A stretch of DNA of 54,542 nt, from contig QHWY01000243.1 of the NCBI GenBank assembly GCA_003223875.1, forward strand, positions 1-54,542, written 5' to 3'. Source of the DNA: Acidobacteriota bacterium. GTDB taxonomy: Bacteria > Acidobacteriota > Terriglobia > 20CM-2-55-15. The notes under the pieces were generated by a model that ran no database searches, was not told the origin of the DNA, and was given only the letters and a program-made list of their open reading frames with translations. The position numbers were made by a program, and so were the translations under genes. Positions 31,240 to 40,900 of this stretch are shown piece after piece. Each line of letters begins with the position of its first letter. Within the stretch, counting starts at the first letter, position 1.

Positions 31240-32524
31240 GGAGGAGGGCGATCCGGTTTTCGAAAAGATGAACCGGTCGCTCGGAATCGACGCGGTTCTT
31301 CTCGAAGTGGACATCCGTGCCAGCCGCGCGCATGCGCGGTCACTGCTGGGTTGTGGCGTACTCACCCAGCAGGAGTGGAACGCCATCGATCGGGGTCTCG
31401 AGCAGATTCTTTCCGAATACTCTCCCGAACAGGTCAAAGCCAGTCCTTACGAAGACATCCATACGTTCGTCGAAGCGACGCTTGCTTCCAAGATTGGTCC
31501 CGTTGCAGGCAAGCTGCACACCGGGCGCAGCCGGAACGATCAGGTGGCGACGGATTTCCGCTTATTCGTTCGCAAGGCAATCGGTCTCGTTCTGGCGGAT
31601 CTCGAAGCGTTAGAGCTCGCTTTAGTTGAAAGCGGTGCCCGGTATTCCGACGTCATCATCCCCGCATATACCCATTTGCGGCGCGCGCAGCCTATCCGCT
31701 GGAGCCATTACTGCTTCGCATACGTCGAAATGTTCCGGCGAGACGGCGAACGATTCGAACAATCACTCGGCCGAGTGGACATTCTCCCGCTCGGCTCTGG
31801 CGCTGTAGCAGGTTCCAATTTTCCTATCGATCGAGAAGCCGTGGCAAAGGAGTTGGGCTTCAGTAAAATTTCAAGCAATAGTCTCGATGCGACATGCGAC
31901 CGGGATTTTGTTCTCGAGTTTTTATCGAATGCCGCGATCCTTTTGACACACGCGAGCCGCCTGGCTGAGGACTGGATCATTTATTCAACAGACGAGTTCG
32001 GTTTTCTCGAGCTTTCGGAGAAAGTAACAACGGGCAGCAGCCTCATGCCCCAGAAAAAGAATCCCGACGGGTTCGAACTCATTCGGGCGAAGGCTGCAAT
32101 GACGACCGGTTTGCTGACGGGTTTCCTCGGCGTGATGAAGGGTCTTCCAACCGGCTACAACAAAGATCTGCAGGAGGACAAAGAGGCCCTCCTCAAGGCG
32201 TTTGAAAACGTCAGGCTTTCTTTAAGCGTGCTCCGCTTGTCCGTTCGGACGGTAACCATAAGAACCGATCGGGCCGAGAAGGCGGCAAGCGATTCTTTTA
32301 TGGGCGCCACCGATCTCGCGGATTTTCTGGTGATGAAGGGCGTGCCGTTCCGCAGCGCCCACGAAACCGTCGCCCGCGCGGTACGCGAGGCGCTTCAGCA
32401 GAACAAGCAGCTCGACGAAATCGATCTCACAACATTTTCACCATTCTTTTCGGAACTGCCGGCGGACTATCTTGCACCCGAAAATATTGTGAACCGTAAG
32501 AGCCAATCTCCTGCCCTTCCGTAA
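31214..32524 (+). CDS. argH: Argininosuccinate lyase
   Basis: Releases arginine and fumarate from argininosuccinate. The start MKLWQGRF is typical. The fumarase-superfamily signature GSSLMPQKKNPD lies near residue 275, and HTGRSRNDQVATD near 100. It is 436 residues long. It starts inside the end of argG (26-base overlap), and the MFS gene begins at the base after its stop, making argF-argG-argH-MFS a single transcription unit. Confidence 0.97.
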   Translation: MKLWQGRFEEEGDPVFEKMNRSLGIDAVLLEVDIRASRAHARSLLGCGVLTQQEWNAIDRGLEQILSEYSPEQVKASPYEDIHTFVEATLASKIGPVAGKLHTGRSRNDQVATDFRLFVRKAIGLVLADLEALELALVESGARYSDVIIPAYTHLRRAQPIRWSHYCFAYVEMFRRDGERFEQSLGRVDILPLGSGAVAGSNFPIDREAVAKELGFSKISSNSLDATCDRDFVLEFLSNAAILLTHASRLAEDWIIYSTDEFGFLELSEKVTTGSSLMPQKKNPDGFELIRAKAAMTTGLLTGFLGVMKGLPTGYNKDLQEDKEALLKAFENVRLSLSVLRLSVRTVTIRTDRAEKAASDSFMGATDLADFLVMKGVPFRSAHETVARAVREALQQNKQLDEIDLTTFSPFFSELPADYLAPENIVNRKSQSPALP

Positions 32525-33814
32525 ATGCGGCCGGCGGAGTCGCAAAACGCCGCTCATCGAGCAGCCCGCTACGCCCTTGGCGTCGTCACGATTTTGAATT
32601 TTCTGAACTACATTGACCGGTTCATTCTGGCCGCAGTTCTTCCACGAGTGAAAACCGAACTAATCTTGACGGACTTTCAACTTGGCCTGCTGGCGAATAT
32701 TTTTCTCGTGACATACTTCGTCACCTCTCCAATCTTCGGAGCTTTGGGCGACCGCCTGTCGCGACCCCGGTTGATGGCTGCAGGCGTGAGTGCCTGGAGT
32801 ATAGCGACGGCGGCTGCGGGCATCACTGCGACCTTCGTCCAATTATTGATTGCTCGGGCGTGGGTCGGTATCGGCGAAGCTGCGTACGCAAGTATTTCGC
32901 CCGCGTTGCTGTCCGACTACTTTCCGCGCGCGCAGCGCGGCCGTGCGTTCGCCGTTTTTTACGTCGCGATTCCGGTGGGATCCGCGGCCGGATTTCTGCT
33001 CGGCGGCGCACTCGAGCGCGCTTTCGGCTGGCGCGCAGGATTCTACGCTGTGGGCCTGCCCGGAATCGCGTTGGCCCTCTTGGCGCTTCGTCTGCCTGAT
33101 CCAATTCGCGGCGCCATGGAAGAGCCCTCTCTCTCTGGGAGAGGACGGCGCCGCGAAACGCAGGCCCGTCAGGGCGAAGCCTCAATTGATGTTCCGATTA
33201 AGGGTCTCCATCTTTGCGCTACATTATCAGGCCTAATCCGCAACACGGTCTACGCCGGAACCGTCCTGGGCTACGCCGCCTATACGTTCGCCCTCGGCGG
33301 TCTGGCGTTTTTTATGCCGACATATTTCGAGCGCGTCCGCGGTCTTGAGTTGTCCCGCGCCAATTTCATCGTGGGAAGTGTGACGGTTTTCGCAGGTCTC
33401 AGCGGGACTTTTCTCGGCGGCTATCTGGGTGATCGGACGGCTGCGCGAATCAAACACGGTCAATTGTGGCTATCGGGAGCATCTAGCATTGCGGCGGTTA
33501 TTCCGGCGTGGCAGGCGCTGACCGTGGCATCATCGCCCAGCTATGTCGTGTGGTTTTTCATTGCTGAGTTCTTTCTTTTCCTCAGCACAGGACCCGTCAA
33601 CGTCGTGATTGTCAGCGCGGTCCACCCAAGCGTGCGGGCGATGGCAATGGCAGTAAGCATTTTCGTGATTCACTTATTAGGGGATGCCATTTCCCCTCCA
33701 GTCATTGGATGGCTGGCGGACGCTCATGGCCTCGCCCGCGCGGTCTTGATCGTGCCTGTTGCCATCGCGATTTCGGGTTTGGTCTGGACTGCGACAGCGG
33801 CCGTACCTAGTTGA
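32525..33814 (+). CDS. MFS transporter, Spinster-like, in the arg operon
   Basis: A 429-residue major-facilitator protein with about 12 hydrophobic helices. NFLNYIDRFILAAVLPRVK in the first helix and FGALGDRLSRPRLM in the loop 2-3 region resemble Spinster-type carriers. It starts directly after the argH stop, so co-expression with arginine genes is expected, but the substrate cannot be read from sequence. The central cytoplasmic loop contains a degenerate palindromic element (33126-33190) that adds an Arg/Ser-rich stretch. Its last 8 bases overlap the convergent acetyltransferase gene. Confidence 0.85.
   Translation: MRPAESQNAAHRAARYALGVVTILNFLNYIDRFILAAVLPRVKTELILTDFQLGLLANIFLVTYFVTSPIFGALGDRLSRPRLMAAGVSAWSIATAAAGITATFVQLLIARAWVGIGEAAYASISPALLSDYFPRAQRGRAFAVFYVAIPVGSAAGFLLGGALERAFGWRAGFYAVGLPGIALALLALRLPDPIRGAMEEPSLSGRGRRRETQARQGEASIDVPIKGLHLCATLSGLIRNTVYAGTVLGYAAYTFALGGLAFFMPTYFERVRGLELSRANFIVGSVTVFAGLSGTFLGGYLGDRTAARIKHGQLWLSGASSIAAVIPAWQALTVASSPSYVVWFFIAEFFLFLSTGPVNVVIVSAVHPSVRAMAMAVSIFVIHLLGDAISPPVIGWLADAHGLARAVLIVPVAIAISGLVWTATAAVPS
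33126..33165. repeat. Degenerate REP-like element inside the MFS gene
   Basis: CCTCTCTCTCTGGGAGAGG (33126-33144) differs at one of 19 positions from the palindrome in the ABC-F gene (23007-23025). It is followed, as there, by a GCCGCGAA core and, a little later, GTCAGGG. The host gene lies on the opposite strand relative to the element, so the same DNA encodes an unrelated peptide. It falls in the central cytoplasmic loop of the transporter. Confidence 0.7.
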
Positions 33815-34262
33815 GATCGAGCACCATTGCGATTTCATCGCAATTGCCGTACTTGGGGCACGCGATGCAATCCTTCCACACTTTCATGGGCAGGTCCGTG
33901 TGCTGAACGGTTCTGAAACCCATCTTCTGGAAGAAGGCCGGCGCAAGAGTAAGAGCGAAGACCTGCGCGATCTTGCTGCAGCGTGCTTTTGCGATAAGCG
34001 CCTCGACGATCGCACTGCCTGTCCCGCGCATGGGCTTGTTGGGCGACGTGGCCAAACCAAAGATCTCTGCTGTGCTGCTGGAATATTGCTCAAGACCACC
34101 ACACCCGACGACCTGCCCATCGACATCGGCAACGACATAGTTCGATAAAGATTCTGCAAGCCCGATGTGCGACCGTGGAAGCATGATGCCTTGTGCAGCG
34201 TAATGCGCGATTATCCGAACGATCGTGTCGATGTCTGCGTGCGTGGCGGGCCGAATATTCAC
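33807..34262 (-). CDS. argA: Short ArgA-type N-acetyltransferase (likely N-acetylglutamate synthase)
   Basis: A 151-residue GNAT acetyltransferase. It begins NIRPATHADIDTIVRII and has the acetyl-CoA region NKPMRGTGSAIVEALI. The end, LPMKVWKDCIACPKYGNCDE, matches the C-terminus of short stand-alone N-acetylglutamate synthases such as the mycobacterial type. Its start overlaps argB by 4 bases in an argC-argB-argA order, which strongly supports a role in the first step of arginine synthesis. Three cysteines near the C-terminus might bind a metal, but this is inference. The symbol rests on context plus the C-terminal motif. Confidence 0.8.
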   Translation of the reverse strand: MNIRPATHADIDTIVRIIAHYAAQGIMLPRSHIGLAESLSNYVVADVDGQVVGCGGLEQYSSSTAEIFGLATSPNKPMRGTGSAIVEALIAKARCSKIAQVFALTLAPAFFQKMGFRTVQHTDLPMKVWKDCIACPKYGNCDEIAMVLDLN

Positions 34263-34948
34263 GATGACGCTCCGAATGTCGTCCGGCCCACGCGTACCAA
34301 TCCGATTCCGGCATCCATGGCAGCTTTCACGGCTTTCAATTTTGGCACCATGCCGCCACTGACGAAACTCGACTTCAACAGTTCGCCTGGATCAAGGGAA
34401 CGATCGATGACGGTCCCGTCCGCATTCTTGACTCCCTCAACATCCGTCAAGAACAACAATTCGCTGCATTCGAGCGCGACAGCCACGGCCGCAGCGGTTT
34501 CATCGCCATTGACGTTGAGCAGCGAATCCTCTCCGATCGCCAGTGTAGGAATGACGGGCATCTGACCTCGATCAAGAACAGCATTCAGACCTGCTCGGTC
34601 GGTGCGAACGTTCATTCCGACGAAACCCCATGGGCCCGATTTTTTCGACGCATGAACCAAACCGAACATTCCCACTGCAGGGAATCCTTGTTGACGCAAC
34701 TCTTGGATAAGCGCGGTGTGGACTTCGCCTAATAATGCCGCACGCACGGCAGCCAATGTACTTTCGTCGGTAACGCGCAGGCCATCAATGAAAACAGACC
34801 GAACATTCATTTGTTCGAGCATGCGTGTAATTTGCAGACCGCCTCCGTGCACAATTGCTGTGCGTTCGCCGGCCACGCGCCGAATTTCTTCAACCGCTTT
34901 CGCCGGGTTTTCCAAGAGCGCTCCGCCGATTTTGACAACCTTCGTCAT
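34259..34948 (-). CDS. argB: Acetylglutamate kinase
   Basis: Phosphorylates N-acetylglutamate. The protein shows KIGGALLEN at the N-terminus, IVHGGGLQITRML, NVNGDETAAAVAVALE and LLFLTDVEGVKN, all amino-acid-kinase landmarks. At 229 residues it is shorter than the usual 260-300, because the N-terminal helix and some loops present in arginine-inhibited forms are missing. This suggests a form without that inhibition, which is inference. It is coupled to argC by a one-base overlap (TGATG). Confidence 0.93.
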   Translation of the reverse strand: MTKVVKIGGALLENPAKAVEEIRRVAGERTAIVHGGGLQITRMLEQMNVRSVFIDGLRVTDESTLAAVRAALLGEVHTALIQELRQQGFPAVGMFGLVHASKKSGPWGFVGMNVRTDRAGLNAVLDRGQMPVIPTLAIGEDSLLNVNGDETAAAVAVALECSELLFLTDVEGVKNADGTVIDRSLDPGELLKSSFVSGGMVPKLKAVKAAMDAGIGLVRVGRTTFGASS

Positions 34949-35904
34949 CAGGTGAGTCCTGCCGTTGGTTCACAACCGAACATGAGATTGAGATTTTGAA
35001 TGGCCTGTCCTGCCGCGCCTTTTACGAGGTTATCGATAACTGAAACGATAACCGTGTTTTCACCCTTAGCCGCAATCCCAATAGCGCACAGATTGGTCTT
35101 TGTAACGCTGTGGACGTTCGGCAGGTGTCCGGAAGGCACAACCCGAACAAATGGGGTCTTCGCATAGGTTTCAGCAAGGATCGAGTGTGCCGAAATGCGA
35201 TCCACCGTCCGGAGCGTGATTGTATTTAAGATGCCGCGTGTTATTGGGATCAAGTGCGGGGTGAACACGAATCGGTCGAATGTTGCACCCGGCAGTTGAG
35301 CCACCATTTCGGGCGTGTGGCGATGTTTCAATACACCGTAGGCGCTGATGTTTTCATTCACTTCGCAGAAATGCGTTTCAGGCTTCGGCTGCCGACCCGC
35401 TCCAGAGACTCCTGATTTCCCGTCCACCACAACGGTGCACGCCGGCTCGATCGCCTGGGCTTTGTAGAGCGGTATCAGCGGCAGGATCGCGGCTGTTGCG
35501 TAGCAGCCGGGATTCGCGACAAGCCGCGCGGCCGCAATCGATTCCGACAGAAATTCCGGCAGCCCATATGCCGCTTCGCGCAGCAGCAGCGGAGCCGTGT
35601 GTTCGAATCCGTACCACTCTTGATATAGGCGCGGATCCTTCAAACGAAACGCACCGCTCATATCGATTACTCGGTGACCCGCGTCGAGTAATTGCGGTAC
35701 CAACTGCATCGACAACTCATGCTCGGTTGCTAGGACGACCGCATCAGGAGAAAATGACCGCAGTCTTTCGAAGCTGAAGGCCGCCGCGCCCGATTTTTCA
35801 TCGGCTTTCGACGCGAACCGGCCCGCGATCTGGATTTTTGGATGAGCCGCCAAAAGGCGCTCCAACTCCTGGCCCGCATATCCGGTAATGCCAACGATCG
35901 CCAC
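34948..35904 (-). CDS. argC: N-acetyl-gamma-glutamyl-phosphate reductase
   Basis: NADPH-dependent reductase, third step of arginine synthesis. The nucleotide-binding start VAIVGITGYAGQELERLL, the catalytic-Cys segment VANPGCYATAAILPL and DGKSGVSGAGR are all present. The frame is open to an ATG at 35923-35925, seven codons upstream. That ATG lies inside the operator in the same way as the argF ATG, so the GTG at 35902-35904 directly before the conserved AIVG is preferred. argC heads the leftward argC-argB-argA unit. Confidence 0.92.
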   Translation of the reverse strand: MAIVGITGYAGQELERLLAAHPKIQIAGRFASKADEKSGAAAFSFERLRSFSPDAVVLATEHELSMQLVPQLLDAGHRVIDMSGAFRLKDPRLYQEWYGFEHTAPLLLREAAYGLPEFLSESIAAARLVANPGCYATAAILPLIPLYKAQAIEPACTVVVDGKSGVSGAGRQPKPETHFCEVNENISAYGVLKHRHTPEMVAQLPGATFDRFVFTPHLIPITRGILNTITLRTVDRISAHSILAETYAKTPFVRVVPSGHLPNVHSVTKTNLCAIGIAAKGENTVIVSVIDNLVKGAAGQAIQNLNLMFGCEPTAGLT

Positions 35905-35910
35905 ACGGTG

Positions 35911-35944
35911 TGCATAAATATTCATAGGCCTGCATATTTAACCA
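35911..35944 (-). promoter_or_regulatory. Tandem ARG-box-like operators before argC
   Basis: Two 14-mers, TGCATAAATATTCA (35911-35924) and TGCATATTTAACCA (35931-35944, read on the plus strand), follow TGNATA-NN-TATNCA with one mismatch in the second. Their starts are 20 bases apart, exactly as at argF. On the minus strand the distal box contains a TAAATA that could serve as a -10 behind TTGCCG. The proximal box covers the upstream ATG. ArgR is encoded 7 kb away. Confidence 0.75.
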
Positions 35945-35965
35945 CAAGGACTCCCGGCAAGGAAA

Positions 35966-37462
35966 TCAGAAAATAACGAACCAGGCGGCGAAAGCCCAAC
36001 CTTGCACCAGAGCCGAAAAGAGCGCGGTCGCAAATGGATCGCGGAGGGTTTTATGGACTAACCCACCCGCAAACCAGAGACCGATCCAGAACAGGGTGAT
36101 AAGCGGCACGATCAAAACGAGAAAAGCGCTTTCTCGGTTCAAGATCAAAACACCCGTGAGCAGGAAGGCCAGCAGTAGACCTCGCGTCAACAGGGCAACA
36201 CCGAGACGCCTCCAGCGGGAGCCCAGTGTTCGGATTATCCACTCGTCAGAAGCAAAAAATGGGAACCCGGCCGCAACAATCGCCGGAAAGCGCCACCAGC
36301 GGCTGCCGGAAAGCGACATGTGCAACACGTGCGAGGTCACAAGAAGGCCAAGAATGAAAATAATGTATATAGCCGCCGCCGCCGACTTGAACACCGCATT
36401 CCGATCGAAACCGTAGGAGCGGTCTATGACGGCGCTGCGGCGCTCATAAAGCGCCGCCACAGCTAGGAACATCCCTGTCAGGAAAATAAAGCCGATTAGA
36501 TAATCCGTCCCAAAGAGGCGAAGCCAGCCAAACGGATTCCCGAATTTTAGAATGATCAGGCTGGTCCCGCACGCGGCGACATACAGGATCAAGACATTCC
36601 CCTCCTCGCAGAGGAGGGGTGGATGTGCCGAAGGCGCAGACGGGGTGGTCAGCTCGGAGCTATGTTTCGCCGAACTGACCACCCCCGCGCTCCGCGCCTC
36701 CCCTCCTCTGCGAGGAGGGGAATTGCCGGTCAAAAGCAGGTGGACTCCTAAGACAGTCGCCGCAACAAACATCACAATCAGCCAAACGATCCGCCCCAGC
36801 GTTCTCGTGCTTCCAGCTTCACCACCAACCCACTCCACAATCCTTCTGATGTAGACCGGATTGAAAATCGCTGCGGAGTGAGCCGCCCACGGCAAGGTCC
36901 ATGTCTTGACGTGGGGCCCTCCGATATCCGCCGCGATGGGAACAAAGCTCCGAATCCGCGGTATGTCGATGTCTCCCGCAGCAATCAGAACGCGATCCGC
37001 GCGGATTTCATCAATCGGCATTGGTGGAGGCGATAATATGACCATCGTCGAAAAGTGCTGGTTCGCCGCCAAATCGAGAAGAAGCCCCGCCCCAAGGGAG
37101 TGCCCCAGCACGATCGTGTCTGCTCCAAGTTTCGCGGCTACGTTTCGAATTGCCTGCTCGGCGAGCGCAGTTTGAAATTTAACTGTGGACGCTCCATGAC
37201 CTGGCAGGTCAATGGCGTATACCTCGAAACCGCCGTCAGCGAGAGCGGCGGAAATGAAAGACATCACCTCTCGGCTGACATCAAGTCCGTGGATGGCAAG
37301 GACCTTGCCCTTCGGAGTGTTGGTGGGTAAATAACGGGTGTATGGCGTTGGCGGCTCGATCAGAAATGTTCCTGAATCGTGTCTCGGCGCAAGTGATGAT
37401 TCCTGAATCAACGCCAGCAGGAAGACCGCAGCGGCTGCGAGTTGGAGCCAAAAACGGCGCAC
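35966..37462 (-). CDS. Membrane-embedded alpha/beta-hydrolase of unknown substrate
   Basis: A 498-residue protein with an N-terminal hydrophobic helix, an alpha/beta-hydrolase domain (residues about 40-215) and about seven C-terminal membrane helices. The domain carries VLAIHGLDVSR, the nucleophile elbow GHSLGAG and a late AAHSAAIF histidine. The GTG start (37460-37462) is only 22 bases from the divergent hldE2 start. Two unrelated repeats are inserted in frame: 36596-36723 gives a loop of about 42 residues rich in Ser/Arg/Pro, and 36413-36459 encodes AVIDRSYG. The substrate is unknown. Confidence 0.75.
   Translation of the reverse strand: MRRFWLQLAAAAVFLLALIQESSLAPRHDSGTFLIEPPTPYTRYLPTNTPKGKVLAIHGLDVSREVMSFISAALADGGFEVYAIDLPGHGASTVKFQTALAEQAIRNVAAKLGADTIVLGHSLGAGLLLDLAANQHFSTMVILSPPPMPIDEIRADRVLIAAGDIDIPRIRSFVPIAADIGGPHVKTWTLPWAAHSAAIFNPVYIRRIVEWVGGEAGSTRTLGRIVWLIVMFVAATVLGVHLLLTGNSPPRRGGEARSAGVVSSAKHSSELTTPSAPSAHPPLLCEEGNVLILYVAACGTSLIILKFGNPFGWLRLFGTDYLIGFIFLTGMFLAVAALYERRSAVIDRSYGFDRNAVFKSAAAAIYIIFILGLLVTSHVLHMSLSGSRWWRFPAIVAAGFPFFASDEWIIRTLGSRWRRLGVALLTRGLLLAFLLTGVLILNRESAFLVLIVPLITLFWIGLWFAGGLVHKTLRDPFATALFSALVQGWAFAAWFVIF
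36413..36459. repeat. GTCTATGAC-type repeat inside the membrane hydrolase gene
   Basis: GTAGGAGCGGTCTATGAC (36413-36430) is 17/18 identical to 49607-49624 and shares 15 of 17 bases with 52052-52068. A hairpin follows (GCGGCGCT 36437-36444, CATAA, AGCGCCGC 36450-36457). The same motif lies outside genes in the other two places, so here it is probably an insertion retained in frame. Confidence 0.65.
36596..36723. repeat. 128-bp nested palindromic (MITE-like) element inside the membrane hydrolase gene
   Basis: Perfect 24-bp terminal inverted repeats: 36596-36619, beginning ATTCCCCTCCTCGCAG, and 36700-36723. An inner inverted repeat is GGGGTGGTCAG (36642-36652) against CTGACCACCCC (36675-36685). 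Layout and core words match the 200-bp element at 52179-52378. It encodes no protein of its own and is read through by the host gene. Confidence 0.85.
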
Positions 37463-37484
37463 AGCGCGATGCTATCATGGTTGA

Positions 37485-37973
37485 ATGGTAGGGTCGCTCG
37501 AGGAGGTTGCGGACCGCGTTCATAGACTCCAATTTACCGGAAAAAAGGTCGTCTTCACCAACGGATGCTTTGACATCCTGCATTCCGGACATATTGATCT
37601 CCTTCAAAAAGCGCGCGAATTGGGTGATGCCTTGGTTGTCGGCATCAACAGTGATGCTTCTGTTGCGCGTTTGAAAGGTCCGACCCGGCCGATCATCTCA
37701 GAAAGCGAGCGCGCCGAGCTTCTTGACGGTCTCGAGATGGTCGATTTTGTCTGTTCGTTGGATGAAGACACTCCTCTAAATGCGATTCTGAAGATTCGTC
37801 CAGATGTTCTCGTGAAGGGCGCGGACTGGACGGACAACATCGTCGGTCAAAGCGAAGTCGAGACTTGGAACGGAAAGGTCGTGGCGTTACCGCTCATACC
37901 CGGTTGTTCCACAACGGCGATTGTGGAGCGGGTTATAGCCCGATATGGAAATACTGGAAAAACGAATTCATAA
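37485..37973 (+). CDS. hldE: D-glycero-beta-D-manno-heptose 1-phosphate adenylyltransferase (HldE C-terminal type)
   Basis: A 162-residue cytidylyltransferase-fold protein with the signature FTNGCFDILHSGHIDLLQKA (HxGH motif), INSDASVARLKGPTRP, and LVKGADW. It is the separate nucleotidyltransferase part (RfaE2/HldC) of the ADP-heptose pathway; the kinase part is not in the window. Together with gmhA at 19322 it shows heptose-containing lipopolysaccharide. Its last 29 bases overlap mfd, so coupling is likely. Confidence 0.88.
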   Translation: MVGSLEEVADRVHRLQFTGKKVVFTNGCFDILHSGHIDLLQKARELGDALVVGINSDASVARLKGPTRPIISESERAELLDGLEMVDFVCSLDEDTPLNAILKIRPDVLVKGADWTDNIVGQSEVETWNGKVVALPLIPGCSTTAIVERVIARYGNTGKTNS

Positions 37974-40900
37974 GATCATTGCGCGGATTTCCGAGGTTGC
38001 GGACTTTCGGCGCATTGCTTCGGAGGCATTGCGCGGCGAGATCGACACCGTCGTGTCGGGTCTATCGGGCAGCGCGCGGGCTCTGTTTATTGCGGGTCTC
38101 TGGCAGTTCCTACGACGTCCGCTAATTGTCGTCACGCCTCAAGACCGCGGCGTTGAAGCTCTTCGAACCGACGTCGCTTATTTTCACGGTGAACTAAACT
38201 CGAACGGTGCCGAGCGTGTCTGTCCTTTTCCGGCGTGGGAAACCGATCCCTATGCTGGCCTGACCCCTCACGCCGATATCCAGCAGACGCGAGCGACAAC
38301 CCTGTGGAGGCTTCGCAGTCAACGGGTGGATATCGTTATCGGTTCCATCCGCTCCTTGGCCAGCCGCCTTGTGTCGCCATCGCAATTCGATACCTACGGA
38401 CTTCACGTCGCAATGGGCGACGATCTTTCTCAGGATCTCCTCATCGAGCACTTGAAAAGTGCCGGGTATCTGCGCCAGGAACCGGTCGGAGCGCCCGGCG
38501 AATTTTCGGTTCGTGGAGGAATTGTCGATGTCTTTTCGCCGCTGATGCGTAATCCTGTCCGCATCGAATTCTTTGGCGACAGCGTCGACTCGATCCGCGA
38601 ATTCGATCTTGATGATCAGCGATCGCGCGGGCCGGTTCAGCACATCGACATTCTCCCGATGCAGGACGTTGTAGTCAGCCGGGAAATGCTTCGCGATTGG
38701 GGAGCGCGCGCGAGAGAGCGATGGCGGGATGAGGCATTTGAAAAGGATCTCAATGACAAACTCGTATTTGCGGACGCCGGCGAGTTTTTTACCGGTGTTC
38801 CCTACCTGATCTCAATTGTTCAACCAATGGAAGCCACGCTCTTCGATTATGCAGAGCCGGCTGTACTGATTCTCGACGAACCTGAAGTCCTGCAGGAAAC
38901 GTATGGGAAGTTCTTCTCCGCACTCGAGCAGCGCTTCCAGCAGACGACGAGTGCTGGCGGTGTGGCTCTTCCTCCGGAGGAAATATTTCTGTCGCCGCAA
39001 GCCGTCCTGGCGCGTGCTTCCGCCAAGCGTCGGGTTCATCTCGAGGAACTTGGCGCATCGGGTTCATCGTTCTTTGTCCGAGGACAACCTCCCGAAAGGT
39101 TTCATGGCCGGATCAAAGAGATGGCAGCCGCCGTTGGTCAGTCGCATCAGGCTGGCCGTGATGTTGTTCTTCTGGGTAGTACCCTCGGCATGGCGGAACG
39201 TCTGCGCGACATCCTTCACGAGTACGGAGTCCCGTTCCGTTGTGAGTTCGGTGACCAGCCGATGAAGACGATAGCGGGTGGAGATGATCGCAGCGTACCG
39301 ATCGTCGGTATCGGCAAAATTTCTTCCGGGTTGCGGCTTCCGGATGCGGGTCTGGAAATCTACGCAGAGACGGACATCTTCGACGAATCCGAGCACCTCC
39401 CTCAGCAGCATCGTCGCCGCCAAAAAATTGCCGCTTTTGTATCCGACCTGCAGGATTTGAAAACCGGCGACTATGTCGTTCACGTCGATCATGGCATTGG
39501 CACTTACAGCGGACTGACGCTCGTCCACGACAAAGAATGCATGGTACTGCTCTATCAGGGCGGCGATCGTTTGTATGTTCCGCTGGAACGTCTCGATCTG
39601 ATCCAGAAGTATTCTTCGACGGAAGGTGCAAAGCCCACGCTCGACAAGCTGGGTGGCACAACATGGATTGCGCGAAAAACTCGCGCCAAACGCGCCATCC
39701 GCGACATGGCTCAGGAATTATTAAAGCTTTATGCCGAGAGGAAAGTCGCTCATGGATTCGCATTTGCGCCAGATACGGAGTGGCAGAAAGAATTCGAAGA
39801 AGCATTTCAATACGAGGAAACACCCGACCAATTAACGGCGATTGCGGACATCAAGCGCGACATGGAATCGCCTATGCCGATGGATCGCCTGGTCTGCGGC
39901 GATGTCGGTTATGGCAAGACGGAAGTCGCTATGCGCGCAGCCTTCAAGGCCATCGGTGACGGCAAACAGGTCGCGGTGCTGACGCCCACGACGGTTCTTT
40001 GTTATCAGCACTACGAAACATTCAAAGAAAGATTCGCTGCATTTCCTGTCACCGTCGCGATGCTGAGCCGATTCGTCGCCGCCAAGGAGCAAAAGAAAAT
40101 TATTGGTGATCTCGAAACGGGCAAGATCGACATCGTTATCGGTACGCACCGGCTGTTATCGAAGGACGTTAAGTTCCATGACCTCGGATTGATGATCATC
40201 GACGAGGAGCAACGCTTTGGCGTCGCGCATAAAGAGCGGTTGAAACACATCAAGAAACAGGTCGATGTCGTGACGATGACCGCAACACCGATCCCACGGA
40301 CGCTCAATATGGCGCTTAGCGGATTGCGGGACATGTCCGTCATTGAAACTCCGCCGCGTGACCGCCTGGCGATTCAGACCGTGGTCGTCAAGTTCAAGCC
40401 GGTTGTCATTGAGAATGCGATCAATTTCGAACTCGAGCGGGGCGGCCAGGTCTACATTGTTCACAATAGAGTCGAATCGATTTACTCGCTCGCCAATTTC
40501 ATTCAAAAGCTGGCTCCCAAAGCGCGCCACGGCGTCGCGCATGGTCAAATGGGTGAGAGAGAGCTTGAACAGGTGATGACAAAATTCATGCATCACGAAT
40601 TCGACGTTCTGGTTGCGACTACCATCATTGAAAATGGTCTCGATATTCCGCTTGCGAACACTCTGATCGTCAACCGCGCAGACCGGTACGGCCTCTCACA
40701 GCTCTACCAGTTGCGCGGCCGTGTCGGCCGGTCCAATCGTCGTGCTTACGCCTACCTTTTGATACCGTCTGATGAAACATTGACTGAGATTGCCCGCCGG
40801 AGGCTTGCTGCCATTCGCGAATTCAGCGAATTGGGCGCGGGTTTCCGAATCGCCGCTCTGGACCTTGAGTTGCGCGGCGCCGGGAACCTGCTGGGCGGCC

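Noticed and set aside
33807..34262. Antibiotic-type GNAT acetyltransferase
   Set aside because: The coupling with argB-argC and the VWKDC...C C-terminus point to N-acetylglutamate synthase instead.
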